From NCBI RefSeq assembly GCF_001895045.1, contig NZ_BDAM01000009.1, forward strand, positions 220,606-284,605: a DNA stretch of 64,000 nucleotides, read 5' to 3'. This stretch comes from Rhodococcus coprophilus NBRC 100603 (GTDB taxonomy: Bacteria; Actinomycetota; Actinomycetes; Mycobacteriales; Mycobacteriaceae). Of the stretch, positions 42,406 through 50,075 are shown one piece after another (within the stretch, counting starts at the first letter, position 1; every line of letters starts with the position of its first letter). Made by a program: the position numbers and the translations under genes. The notes under the pieces were generated by a model. That model saw nothing but the letters and a program-made list of their open reading frames with translations. It was not told where the DNA came from and did not search any database.

Positions 42406-42879
42406 ATGAGCAGGTTCTGGCACCCGAACGTCGCCCGTGTAGCCGACACGCTCATCGCCCGCGGACACCACGGACTCATCGTCCGGCAACCCGACTCCGT
42501 GCGGACCGCGGAAGAAGCCGCGGCGGCCGTGGGCGCAGATCCGGCCGCCATCGTGAAGTCGCTGGTGTTCCTCCTCGACGACGACCCGATCCTGCTGCTC
42601 GTGTCCGGGGCACATCGCGTGGCGCTCGACCGAACGGGTGAGCGCCTCGGCGGAACACTCGTGCCGGCTCCGCGGTCACTGGTCGTCGAGGTCACCGGGC
42701 AGCCTGTCGGCGGCGTCGCCCCGCTCGGCCATCCCACCAACCTGCCCACCTACATCGACCGTTCCCTTCAGGACCACGGTGAATTGTGGGCCGCGGGCGG
42801 TTGCACAAATACATTGTTCCGCACGACATATCGAGAATTGATTCGCATCACGGCGGGTGTCGACGTGGATGTGGACTGA
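42406..42879 (+). CDS. YbaK/EbsC-type aminoacyl-tRNA deacylase
   Basis: A 157-residue protein of the YbaK/ProX editing family. AAIVKSLVFLLDDDPILLLVSGAHR carries the conserved Lys, and GQPVGGVAPLGHPTNLPTYIDRSL contains the GxxPxG-type loop. These enzymes clear mischarged tRNA such as Cys- or Ala-tRNA-Pro. The ATG at 42406 is probably leaderless. The gene lies directly upstream of the Cys-leader locus, but a separate promoter intervenes at 42919. Confidence 0.88.
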   Translation: MSRFWHPNVARVADTLIARGHHGLIVRQPDSVRTAEEAAAAVGADPAAIVKSLVFLLDDDPILLLVSGAHRVALDRTGERLGGTLVPAPRSLVVEVTGQPVGGVAPLGHPTNLPTYIDRSLQDHGELWAAGGCTNTLFRTTYRELIRITAGVDVDVD

Positions 42880-42918
42880 GACCTGTCGTCCCGACACCGT
42901 CCGGTGCGCCCCGCGCGG

Positions 42919-42924
42919 TACACT
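42919..42924 (+). promoter_or_regulatory. Putative -10 element (TACACT) for the first RRHVDLC leader
   Basis: TACACT is followed by exactly 7 bases and then the ATG of the leader ORF at 42932, with no ribosome site. This would give a leaderless transcript starting on the leader peptide. Confidence 0.5.
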
Positions 42925-42931
42925 TCGACTC

Positions 42932-43000
42932 ATGACCGAAGCGTGGAGCCGCAGGCACGTCGACCTGTGCCGCACCCGCTCGAGTCTGTGTGCGTACTGA
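42932..43000 (+). CDS. Cys-containing leader peptide, RRHVDLC type (22 aa)
   Basis: A 22-residue ORF with core RRHVDLCRTRSSLC, ending CAY and stop. It resembles the short peptides with an R-R-x-H-V-D-L-x-R core that occur upstream of sulfur genes in actinobacteria and are annotated as putative leader peptides. Two Cys codons could sense Cys-tRNA. The stop region forms a hairpin GTGCGTA/TACGCAC (42990-42996 and 43003-43009). The winged-helix gene starts 96 bases downstream. Confidence 0.72.
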   Translation: MTEAWSRRHVDLCRTRSSLCAY

Positions 43001-43051
43001 GATACGCACCAGCCCTCCTTCTTTCCGGCATCTACGACCGTCACCGGTCGT
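42990..43051 (+). promoter_or_regulatory. Attenuator-like hairpins between leader peptide and regulator gene
   Basis: Hairpin 1 (42990-43009) pairs GTGCGTA with TACGCAC and includes part of the last Cys codon and the leader stop. Hairpin 2 (43034-43051) pairs ACGACCG with CGGTCGT over a TCAC loop. Near the regulator start, the site GGAG at 43084-43087 can pair with CTCC at 43076-43079 or 43088-43091. A ribosome stalled in the leader would change this folding. Confidence 0.5.
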
Positions 43052-43095
43052 GTCCGCGGCGCCGGCACGCCCATTCTCCGAGCGGAGCTCCCTCG

Positions 43096-43614
43096 ATGAC
43101 CACCGACCATCTCGAACGCACAGACAACGCCCTCCCGCCCGACAAGCCGGAACTTGTTCTGATAGTCCAGGTTTCGGATACCGGAGCCGTCAAACCCGGC
43201 GATCTCGCTGCTCTCGCCGACGCCCTCCGCGAAACAGCGACCGGGCTTCTCCCCGGTGCGCGTACCCATACGCTCCTCAGTTCCGGCCCCGCACCACTCG
43301 TGGTAGACCTTCCCGCCCGCGGCCTGATACTCGACGGAAGCCGAGTAGAGCTGAGCCACACCGAGTTCGAGATTCTCGCGCATCTCGTCGGCCGTCCAGG
43401 CACAGCGGTGCCGCGCTCAACGCTGCGCGCCCTCGGCGCCGGCTACGTCGATGCGGAACGCGGCAACCGGGCCGTCGACGTGCACGTCTCGCGTATCCGC
43501 TCGAAGCTAGGCCGATTCGGAAACGTCGTCACCACCGTGCGCGGGTCCGGATACCGGTTCGACCCCGATGCGCGCGTTCACGTCGTCGAACTGCTCCATC
43601 GACGGAGCGCCTGA
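43096..43614 (+). CDS. Winged-helix (OmpR/PhoB-type) transcriptional regulator
   Basis: A 172-residue protein. The C-terminal two thirds are an OmpR/PhoB-type winged helix (ELSHTEFEILAHLVGRPG, then VDVHVSRIRSKLG and VRGSGYRFD), about residues 80-160. The N-terminal ~70 residues are not a receiver domain: no phospho-acceptor Asp pattern is seen, so sensing must be by another route. GGAG lies 8 bases before the ATG at 43096. It is preceded by the leader peptide at 42932, so its expression probably responds to cysteine. Target genes may be the neighbouring sulfur-type genes. Confidence 0.82.
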   Translation: MTTDHLERTDNALPPDKPELVLIVQVSDTGAVKPGDLAALADALRETATGLLPGARTHTLLSSGPAPLVVDLPARGLILDGSRVELSHTEFEILAHLVGRPGTAVPRSTLRALGAGYVDAERGNRAVDVHVSRIRSKLGRFGNVVTTVRGSGYRFDPDARVHVVELLHRRSA

Positions 43615-43615
43615 C

Positions 43616-43657
43616 AAAGACCAAGGGGCAGGAGAGTTCTCCTGCCCCTTCGTCTTT
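43616..43657. terminator. Bidirectional terminator between regulator and luciferase-like gene
   Basis: AAAGAC-C-AAGGGGCAGGA (43616-43633) pairs with TCCTGCCCCTT-C-GTCTTT (43640-43657) with one C-C mismatch; the stem ends in a T tract. It begins 2 bases after the regulator stop and 12 bases before the convergent gene end at 43669. Confidence 0.88.
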
Positions 43658-43668
43658 CCCTCCCCGCG

Positions 43669-44259
43669 CTAGGACGCCCGTGCGACCGGGGGTGTTCCTT
43701 CGCCGAATCTGCGCAGCACCTCCACGACGGTCGGTGAGATCGTGAGAAGCCCTCGCGCTTCCAGCCACGGGAGGGTGCCGTCGACGAGATGCTCGACGGT
43801 AAACGGTGCGGGTACGGGCACGAGCGTGACGCCGTCGGCCACCCCGACGGAATGGATGTCGGCGATGAGGCTCGCGAGCCCCTCGGGAGTCCCCACATAC
43901 GACAGCGTGCCCGGCTCCCGGCGGGCGGCACTCTCGATCCGGGCGTGCCTGCGCGCAGCACGCGCATCGGGATCGACCAGCACCTCGAGATCGACGAGCA
44001 CCGTCACGGACTCGGGGTCACGGCCTTCTGCGGCGGCCTCGGAGCGGAGTCGATCGCGAACCTTCCCTGCCTCCCGCAGATCTGTCGCACGAACCCGGAT
44101 CACGTTGCCGGACGGTGCCGCAGGGTCGAGGGGCGGTTCGCCCGGGTGGCCGACGGTGAGATCGGCCCAGTAATCCGGCCCGGACGGCCGGGAGAGTTCG
44201 ACTGCAACGCGCAGCAACCGCTGCGCGGAATCCGAATGGACAGAATCGTTGTACGACAT
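43669..44259 (-). CDS. Luciferase-like (LLM) flavin monooxygenase-related protein, shortened
   Basis: A 196-residue protein that resembles only the C-terminal half of NtaA/SnaA-type luciferase-like monooxygenases: GTPEGLASLIADIHSVGVADGVTLVP followed by HLVDGTLPWLEARGLL, which corresponds to the family's F-V-D-x-V-x-P-x-L-x-x-R-G end. The N-terminal TIM-barrel half with most of the FMN site is absent, so it may be a remnant or a partner subunit. GAGAGG precedes the ATG at 44259. A leader peptide with RRHVDLC lies 60 bases upstream. Confidence 0.65.
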   Translation of the reverse strand: MSYNDSVHSDSAQRLLRVAVELSRPSGPDYWADLTVGHPGEPPLDPAAPSGNVIRVRATDLREAGKVRDRLRSEAAAEGRDPESVTVLVDLEVLVDPDARAARRHARIESAARREPGTLSYVGTPEGLASLIADIHSVGVADGVTLVPVPAPFTVEHLVDGTLPWLEARGLLTISPTVVEVLRRFGEGTPPVARAS

Positions 44260-44318
44260 GATGACCTCTCGTAATGAGCCGCAAGCGGCAGCAGCCGAAG
44301 AAAGCGTGCGGAGAGAAC

Positions 44319-44402
44319 TCAGGCCGGACAGATGCCGGAGGCTGTCCGGCACAGGTCGACATGCCGACGGCACCAGTGCGCGGTGGTCGCCTCCGAGGTC
44401 AT
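44319..44402 (-). CDS. Cys-containing leader peptide, RRHVDLC type (27 aa)
   Basis: A 27-residue ORF with core WCRRHVDLCRTASGIC followed by PA and stop. It shares RRHVDLCRT exactly with the plus-strand leader at 42932, and has three Cys codons. A 9-bp perfect stem (44342-44350 with 44323-44331) spans the last Cys codon. The downstream gene, the luciferase-like protein, starts 60 bases after its stop. No ribosome site precedes it; a -10 element at 44410-44415 suggests a leaderless transcript. Confidence 0.72.
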   Translation of the reverse strand: MTSEATTAHWCRRHVDLCRTASGICPA

Positions 44403-44409
44403 GGCGAGC

Positions 44410-44415
44410 ACCCTA
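44410..44415 (-). promoter_or_regulatory. Putative -10 element (TAGGGT) for the second RRHVDLC leader
   Basis: On the minus strand TAGGGT is followed by exactly 7 bases and then the leader ATG at 44402, the same geometry as the other leader at 42919-42932. Confidence 0.5.
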
Positions 44416-44453
44416 CCGATCTTGTGGGGAATTGTCGACCGCCACCTGTGTCG

Positions 44454-45767
44454 TCAGATGCATTGCGACGCACCTTCTCCCGACTGCGCGAGTCCGGTCC
44501 GGGTCTCGGGCAAAGGGCTCCACACCCCGTCCGCCTTCGCGTGTGTCCATGAGGGCCCGTCGGCGATCAGGGTCTGCAGCGCAGCGATGAGCCGGTCCAC
44601 GTCCTCCGACGAGCTACCCAACCCCAGCGACGCACGTACCGCTCCACCCGGCCGCCCCACGCGGGCGAGCAGCGGGTGCGCGCAGAAACGCCCGTCGCGC
44701 ACACCGATCCCGTGTTCCGCCGAGAGATACGACGCCACCTCCCCGGGTTCGTATCCCGCGACGGTGAAGGTCACGATGCCGACGCAATCGGTCGCATCGT
44801 CCCAGAGTTTCAGGATCTCGACTCCCTCGAGGCCGCTCAGTCCGTCGACGAGCAGGCGGCACAACTCCTCCTCGTGACGGATCGCAGCGCCGGTGTCGAA
44901 TCCTCCGAGGGTGTCGCACGCTGCCGCCAGGGCCGCGACACCCAGCACGTTCGGGGTGCCTGCCTCGTGACGCGCAGGAGCACAGGCCCATTCGGCACCG
45001 TCGATGGTCACCTCGCGTACCGCTCCGCCACCTGCCAGGTACGGCTCGGCGGTGTCCAGCCAGTCGCGGCGGCCAACCAGAACCCCCGCGCCGAACGGGG
45101 CATAGAGCTTGTGACCGGAGAAGGCTAGGTAATCGATGCCGTCGGCGGCGAGGTCCACACGCCGATGCGGCACCAACTGCGCACCGTCGACGAGGATCCG
45201 TGCACCGCAGGAATGAGCGAGGGCGGCGAGTTCACCGATCGGCAGCACCTCACCGGTGACGTTCGAGGCACCCGTGACGGCAAGCAGCGCCGCCGGTTTC
45301 CGGATCAGCTCCGCAGCGAGGCGCCGCACCGTCTCCGAGATGGTGTCAGCGGCCACGACGACACGAGAGTTCTTCCACGGCAGCAGAGTTGCGTGATGCT
45401 CGATGTCGAGGACCACGACATCGCCGGGCACCGCACCCGCCAGCAGATTCAGGGAGTCGGTGGTGTTGCGGGTGAACACGACCACCTGGTCGGCATCGGC
45501 ACCGACGAAGCGCGCCACCGACTCTCGCGCGTCCTCGTAGCTCGCGGTGCTCACCCGCGACGCGTAACCCGCACCGCGGTGCACGCTCGCGTAGTAGGGC
45601 AGCAACTCGGCGATGCGGTCCGTGACCGTGGCCAGTGCCGGTGCGCTCGCCGCATAGTCGAAGTTGGCGTAGGTGCAGCTACCGCCCTGCACGAGCGGCA
45701 CCTGCACGTCACAGCCGGAGACACGGGCGAACGGCGCGATGCAGGTGGTGGTCGATACAGCAGTCAT
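44454..45767 (-). CDS. Class V PLP-dependent aminotransferase, cysteine-desulfurase-like
   Basis: A 437-residue fold-type I PLP enzyme. NFDYAASAPAL is the N-terminal family motif; HHATLLPW holds the His that stacks on PLP, DGAQLVPH the Asp, and FSGHKLYAPFGAGVL the Schiff-base Lys near residue 219. The region where SufS/NifS enzymes carry the persulfide Cys reads RDGRFCAHPLLARVG, with a Cys, so desulfurase or selenocysteine-lyase-like activity is plausible. GAGGGA precedes the ATG at 45767 but can pair with TCCCT upstream. It lies just upstream of the luciferase-like gene's own leader. Confidence 0.82.
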   Translation of the reverse strand: MTAVSTTTCIAPFARVSGCDVQVPLVQGGSCTYANFDYAASAPALATVTDRIAELLPYYASVHRGAGYASRVSTASYEDARESVARFVGADADQVVVFTRNTTDSLNLLAGAVPGDVVVLDIEHHATLLPWKNSRVVVAADTISETVRRLAAELIRKPAALLAVTGASNVTGEVLPIGELAALAHSCGARILVDGAQLVPHRRVDLAADGIDYLAFSGHKLYAPFGAGVLVGRRDWLDTAEPYLAGGGAVREVTIDGAEWACAPARHEAGTPNVLGVAALAAACDTLGGFDTGAAIRHEEELCRLLVDGLSGLEGVEILKLWDDATDCVGIVTFTVAGYEPGEVASYLSAEHGIGVRDGRFCAHPLLARVGRPGGAVRASLGLGSSSEDVDRLIAALQTLIADGPSWTHAKADGVWSPLPETRTGLAQSGEGASQCI

Positions 45768-46169
45768 GACAAATCCCTCGTCGTTCCAGGGACCCGTCGG
45801 TGATCGCCGCGACGAAGGAGATCGATCGCCGGCGGAGTCCGCGCTTGCCGTGTCCGGTTTCGGAAACACAGCCAGGTCGTCACCCGGAGCACCCCACCGC
45901 GGAGGAGGGTTGCCGACCAGCAAGCCGGGGCTCGATGCTGGTACTCATGACCTGCCGAAGAGGATGGCAGCCGGACGGTCCGGTGTCAAACGGCACAGCC
46001 GCGGCGGTCCCACAGCGACGCGTCGGGACCCCTCCTACCTGCCGAAATCTCGCCGACGCAGTACCGCACGGTCGACACACCCGGGTCGACGGGACGGCCC
46101 GAAGTTCACCTCGTGTCCACTTGAACGTGAGATAACCGGAGCACCATCGAGTAGAAGGACGACGCGGAC
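45768..46169. promoter_or_regulatory. Divergent region between aminotransferase and peptide synthetase
   Basis: This 402-base gap has no strong gene. On the minus strand TTGACA with a weak CATCCT 17 bases later precedes a small ORF at 45880-45948 whose C-terminus reads RQPSSAVGCSG, a possible degenerate leader with one Cys. Close to the aminotransferase start, TCCCT (45792-45788) can pair with AGGGA (45778-45774), hiding its ribosome site. On the plus strand AAGGA at 45... is not seen; the synthetase site AAGGA is at 46155-46159. Confidence 0.4.
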
Positions 46170-49100
46170 TTGCCTGCCCACCTCCCCGCTGAACACCTCG
46201 GTTCCGCGATCCCCGCGGAGTTTCTTCGCGCGTCGCACGCACCGCCGGCCCGCACCCTCGTCGACATCCTCCGCGCGACCGCCGACGCTTTTCCCGACGC
46301 GCCCGCGATCGACGACGGCACGAGCCCCGTCGGCTACGCGGAACTGGTCGAGAAGGTGACGGTCGGTGCCTACGCGCTCATCGATGCGGGCGTCGGAGCA
46401 GGAGATCGGGTCGGGGTTCGGATGACTTCCGGCCGTGCCGAACTGTACGTGACCATCCTGTCGATTCTCGCTGCCGGCGCGGCCTACGTTCCCGTGGACG
46501 CGGACGATCCCGACGAACGCGCCGACCTGGTCTTCTCCGAGGCCGGGGTGACCGCGATCGTCACCGACGAGGGCATCGGCCCCGGTACCGCGCCTCTGCG
46601 GAACGAACGGGCGCTGCGCGGTCCGCGCCTCGACGACGACGCGTGGATCATCTTCACCTCGGGCTCGACCGGCACCCCGAAGGGTGTGGCCGTCACCCAT
46701 CTCAATGCCGCGGCGTTCGTCGACGCCGAAGCACGCTTGTTCTGCCAAGATGAGCCACTCGGACCCGGCGACCGGGTACTGGCCGGATTGTCGGTCGCCT
46801 TCGACGCGTCGTGCGAGGAGATGTGGCTCGCGTGGCGGCACGGCGCGTGCCTCGTGCCGGCGCCGCGTGCACTGGTCCGGTCCGGAATGGACCTCGGCCC
46901 GTGGTTGATCGCCCGGGACATCAGCGTGGTCTCCACCGTCCCGACACTCGCGGCGATGTGGCCCGCGGAATCCCTCGAAGCGGTGCGTCTGCTCATCTTC
47001 GGCGGCGAGTCGTGCCCGCCCGACCTCGTCCGGCGACTCGCGGTTCCGGGACGGGAGTTGTGGAACACCTACGGCCCGACGGAAGCGACCGTCGTCGCCT
47101 GCGCGGCACTCATGGACGGGTCCGGCCCGGTACGCATCGGTCTGCCTCTCGACGGTTGGGATCTCGCGGTCGTCGACCCCGAGGGTCACCCGGTCGCCGA
47201 CGGAGAGACCGGCGAACTCGTCATCGGAGGTGTGGGCCTGGCGCGCTATCTCGATCCGGTGAAGGACGTCGAAAAGTACGCCGCCATGCCGACTCTCGGG
47301 TGGGATCGCGCCTACCGCAGCGGCGACCTCGTGGTACTCGACCGGCGGGGACTGCTGTTCCAGGGCCGCGCCGACGATCAGGTCAAGATCGGTGGGCGCC
47401 GGATCGAACTCGGCGAGGTCGACACCGCCCTGCAGAATCTGCCGGGCGTCGCGGGCGGGGCATGCGCTGTACGCACGACCACGGCCGGACATCCGGTCCT
47501 CGTCGGCTACCTCGCGTCGACGGACCCCGACTTCGACCTCGCGGCGGCACACGACCTGCTCTCCGAACAACTGCCCGCAGCCCTCGTGCCCCGGCTCACC
47601 CGAGTCGACGAACTCCCCACACGGACGTCGGGGAAGGTCGACCGCAACGCTCTGCCGTGGCCTCTTCCCGGCGCAGACGCCGATTCGATCGACGCCCTCG
47701 GGCTCGATCCCACCGCCGCGTGGCTCGCCGCGCTGTGGACCGACATCCTCGGCACCCGTATCGAGGGTCTCGACGACGACTTCTTCGAACTCGGCGGCGG
47801 TTCGCTCGCCGCCGCACAGCTCGTCACGGCGATCCGCGCGCGTTATCCGGAAATGACGGTCGCCCAGCTGTACGACCGGCCGCGCCTCGGTTCCCTGGCC
47901 GTCTACCTCGACGAACTCGCGCCTACCACCGCGGCCGCCCACCGGGTGGTCGGGCCGGTACCGCGCCGCGCGCAGTTTGCGCAGATCGCCGCGACCCTGC
48001 CGCTCATGACGCTGACCGGATTGCAGTGGGTCACTTGGCTCGCCATCCTCAACGGGATCATCACGCTGGTCGTCGACGTGCCCTGGACGGTGACGCCGTC
48101 GTGGTGGTGGACCGCGCTCGGTGCGGCGTTGTTCCTGACCCCACCCGGACGCATGGCCATCGCGGTGGCGGGCGCGCGACTGTTGCTCCGGGGTGTGACA
48201 TCCGGGAGTTACCCGCGAGGCGGCTCCGTGCACCTGCGCTTGTGGGCGGCGCTGCGCCTGTCCGACGCCACCGGGGCCACCAACATTTCGGGTGCCCCGT
48301 GGATGCGGAACTACGCTCGGGCTCTGGGCGCGAAGGTGGGCCGGGATGTCGACCTGCACAGCCTTCCCCCGGTCACCGGGATGCTCGAACTCGGCGACGG
48401 GTGCTCGATCGAACCCGAGGTCGATCTCTCGGGTCACTGGGTCGACGGCGATCTCGTCCATATCGGCACGATCCGGGTGGGTGCCGGCGCTGCGGTCGGT
48501 GCCCGTTCGTTCCTCGCCCCCGGTGCTCGCATCGGCAAGAACGCCGAGGTCGAGGCCGGGTCGGCGGTGTTCGGACGGGTGAAGTCCGGGCAGCACTGGG
48601 CGGGCTCGCCCGCGAAGAAGACCGGCAAGGCCGATCGTCCCTGGCCGGACCAGGCACCGCCCCGCGGAGCCCGCTGGATTCCGGTCTACGCGTTGACCTC
48701 GGTCCTGCTCGGTGGCCTCCCGATCGCCTCGATCGGGGCGGGGGTCGCCCTGCTCGTGTGGTGGGTGCGCGACACCGCAACCGTCGCGGAGGCCGTCCCC
48801 CGGTCCCTCGCGATGCTGCCGGTCGCCGCGCTGCTCACGATGTTCGTCTTCGCCCTGACCACCTTGATCACCGTGCGGTTGTTGTCGATCCGGATGACCG
48901 AGGGGTGGCATCCCGTCCGGAGTCGCGTCGGGTGGCAGGTGTGGGCAACCGAGCGCCTGATGGACTCGTCGCGAACCTTCCTGTTCCCGCTGTACGCGTC
49001 GATGCTCACCCCCACCTGGCTTCGCCTGCTCGGCGCCGACATCGGCAAGGACGTCGAGGCTTCGACAGTGCTCATGGTTCCGAAATTCACCAAGGTCGCC

Positions 49101-50075
49101 GACGGCGCCTTCCTCGCCGACGACACGATGGTCGCGTCGTACGAACTCGGAGGTGGCTGGCTCTACATCTCGCACGCGAAGGTCGGCAAGCGGGCATTCC
49201 TCGGTAATTCCGGCATGGCGGGTCCCGGCCGGCGCGTCCCGAAACACGGCCTCGTCGCGGTGCTCTCCGCCGCACCCGAGAAAGCGAAATCGGGTTCGTC
49301 CTGGCTGGGCAGTCCCCCGGTGCGCCTGCGCCGCGCCGCGGGCGACGCCGATTCGAGCCGCACGTTCACGCCCTCCCCGCGGCTGCGGATCGCGCGTGGC
49401 CTGGTCGAGACGTGCCGGCTCGTGCCGATGATCGTGACGTTCGGAATCGGGTTGGGAGTCCTGTTCACCCTCAACACCTTCGCGGCACATATCGGCTACT
49501 GGTTCGCCGCGCTGCTCGGCGGCGTGGTGTTGATGGCGGCCGGTGCCGTCGCATGCCTGATCACGATCGTTGCGAAATGGCTGATCGTCGGGCGAATCGG
49601 GCGCGACGAGCATCCGTTGTGGAGTTCGTTCGTGTGGCGCAACGAAGTGTCGGACACCTTCGTCGAGACCGTCGCGGCACCGTGGTTCGCCCGGGCGGCG
49701 ACGGGCACCGTCGCGACGAATCTGTGGCTGCGCGCGCTGGGCTCCACGATCGGACGTGGTGTGTGGTGCGAAAGTTACTGGCTGCCCGAGGCGGATCTCG
49801 TGACATTGGGCGACGGCGCGACCGTCGAACGCGGCTGCGTTGTACAGACACACCTGTTCCATGATCGGATCATGGCCATGGACACCGTGACGCTCGGCAA
49901 CGGCGCGACCCTGGGCCCACAGTGTGTCGCGTTGCCCGCATCGGGGATCGGTGACGGCGCCACGGTGGGACCCGCATCTCTCGTGATGCGGGGCGACGTC
50001 GTACCGCCCTCGACCCGCTGGCAGGGCAATCCGATTTCGGCGTGGACCTCCCCGGGTGATTGGTCGCCGCGGTGA
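46170..50075 (+). CDS. Pls/PosA-family single-module peptide synthetase (epsilon-poly-lysine synthetase-like)
   Basis: A 1301-residue membrane synthetase. An adenylation domain (about 25-515) has FTSGSTGTPKGVAV, NTYGPTEATV, YRSGDLV and RTSGKVDR. A carrier domain follows with phosphopantetheine Ser545 in LGGGSLAAAQL. Then six membrane helices (pairs near 605-670, 830-910 and 1085-1143) alternate with three left-handed beta-helix, condensation-like domains (about 700-815, 953-1050 and 1188-1288). There is no thioesterase. This is the Pls layout that makes homopolymers of basic amino acids. By hand alignment the pocket is D212, A213, E216, S255/T256, I276, G278, T300, V308, V309, like the lysine code DAESIGSVCK. 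Start is TTG with AAGGA 10 bases upstream. Confidence 0.88.
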   Translation: MPAHLPAEHLGSAIPAEFLRASHAPPARTLVDILRATADAFPDAPAIDDGTSPVGYAELVEKVTVGAYALIDAGVGAGDRVGVRMTSGRAELYVTILSILAAGAAYVPVDADDPDERADLVFSEAGVTAIVTDEGIGPGTAPLRNERALRGPRLDDDAWIIFTSGSTGTPKGVAVTHLNAAAFVDAEARLFCQDEPLGPGDRVLAGLSVAFDASCEEMWLAWRHGACLVPAPRALVRSGMDLGPWLIARDISVVSTVPTLAAMWPAESLEAVRLLIFGGESCPPDLVRRLAVPGRELWNTYGPTEATVVACAALMDGSGPVRIGLPLDGWDLAVVDPEGHPVADGETGELVIGGVGLARYLDPVKDVEKYAAMPTLGWDRAYRSGDLVVLDRRGLLFQGRADDQVKIGGRRIELGEVDTALQNLPGVAGGACAVRTTTAGHPVLVGYLASTDPDFDLAAAHDLLSEQLPAALVPRLTRVDELPTRTSGKVDRNALPWPLPGADADSIDALGLDPTAAWLAALWTDILGTRIEGLDDDFFELGGGSLAAAQLVTAIRARYPEMTVAQLYDRPRLGSLAVYLDELAPTTAAAHRVVGPVPRRAQFAQIAATLPLMTLTGLQWVTWLAILNGIITLVVDVPWTVTPSWWWTALGAALFLTPPGRMAIAVAGARLLLRGVTSGSYPRGGSVHLRLWAALRLSDATGATNISGAPWMRNYARALGAKVGRDVDLHSLPPVTGMLELGDGCSIEPEVDLSGHWVDGDLVHIGTIRVGAGAAVGARSFLAPGARIGKNAEVEAGSAVFGRVKSGQHWAGSPAKKTGKADRPWPDQAPPRGARWIPVYALTSVLLGGLPIASIGAGVALLVWWVRDTATVAEAVPRSLAMLPVAALLTMFVFALTTLITVRLLSIRMTEGWHPVRSRVGWQVWATERLMDSSRTFLFPLYASMLTPTWLRLLGADIGKDVEASTVLMVPKFTKVADGAFLADDTMVASYELGGGWLYISHAKVGKRAFLGNSGMAGPGRRVPKHGLVAVLSAAPEKAKSGSSWLGSPPVRLRRAAGDADSSRTFTPSPRLRIARGLVETCRLVPMIVTFGIGLGVLFTLNTFAAHIGYWFAALLGGVVLMAAGAVACLITIVAKWLIVGRIGRDEHPLWSSFVWRNEVSDTFVETVAAPWFARAATGTVATNLWLRALGSTIGRGVWCESYWLPEADLVTLGDGATVERGCVVQTHLFHDRIMAMDTVTLGNGATLGPQCVALPASGIGDGATVGPASLVMRGDVVPPSTRWQGNPISAWTSPGDWSPR

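Noticed and set aside
46035..49862. Very long open frame (1275 codons) on the minus strand
   Set aside because: It is antisense to the peptide synthetase, whose motifs are unmistakable. The reading is rich in Arg/Asp/Gly/Pro without domains, as expected of a high-GC shadow.
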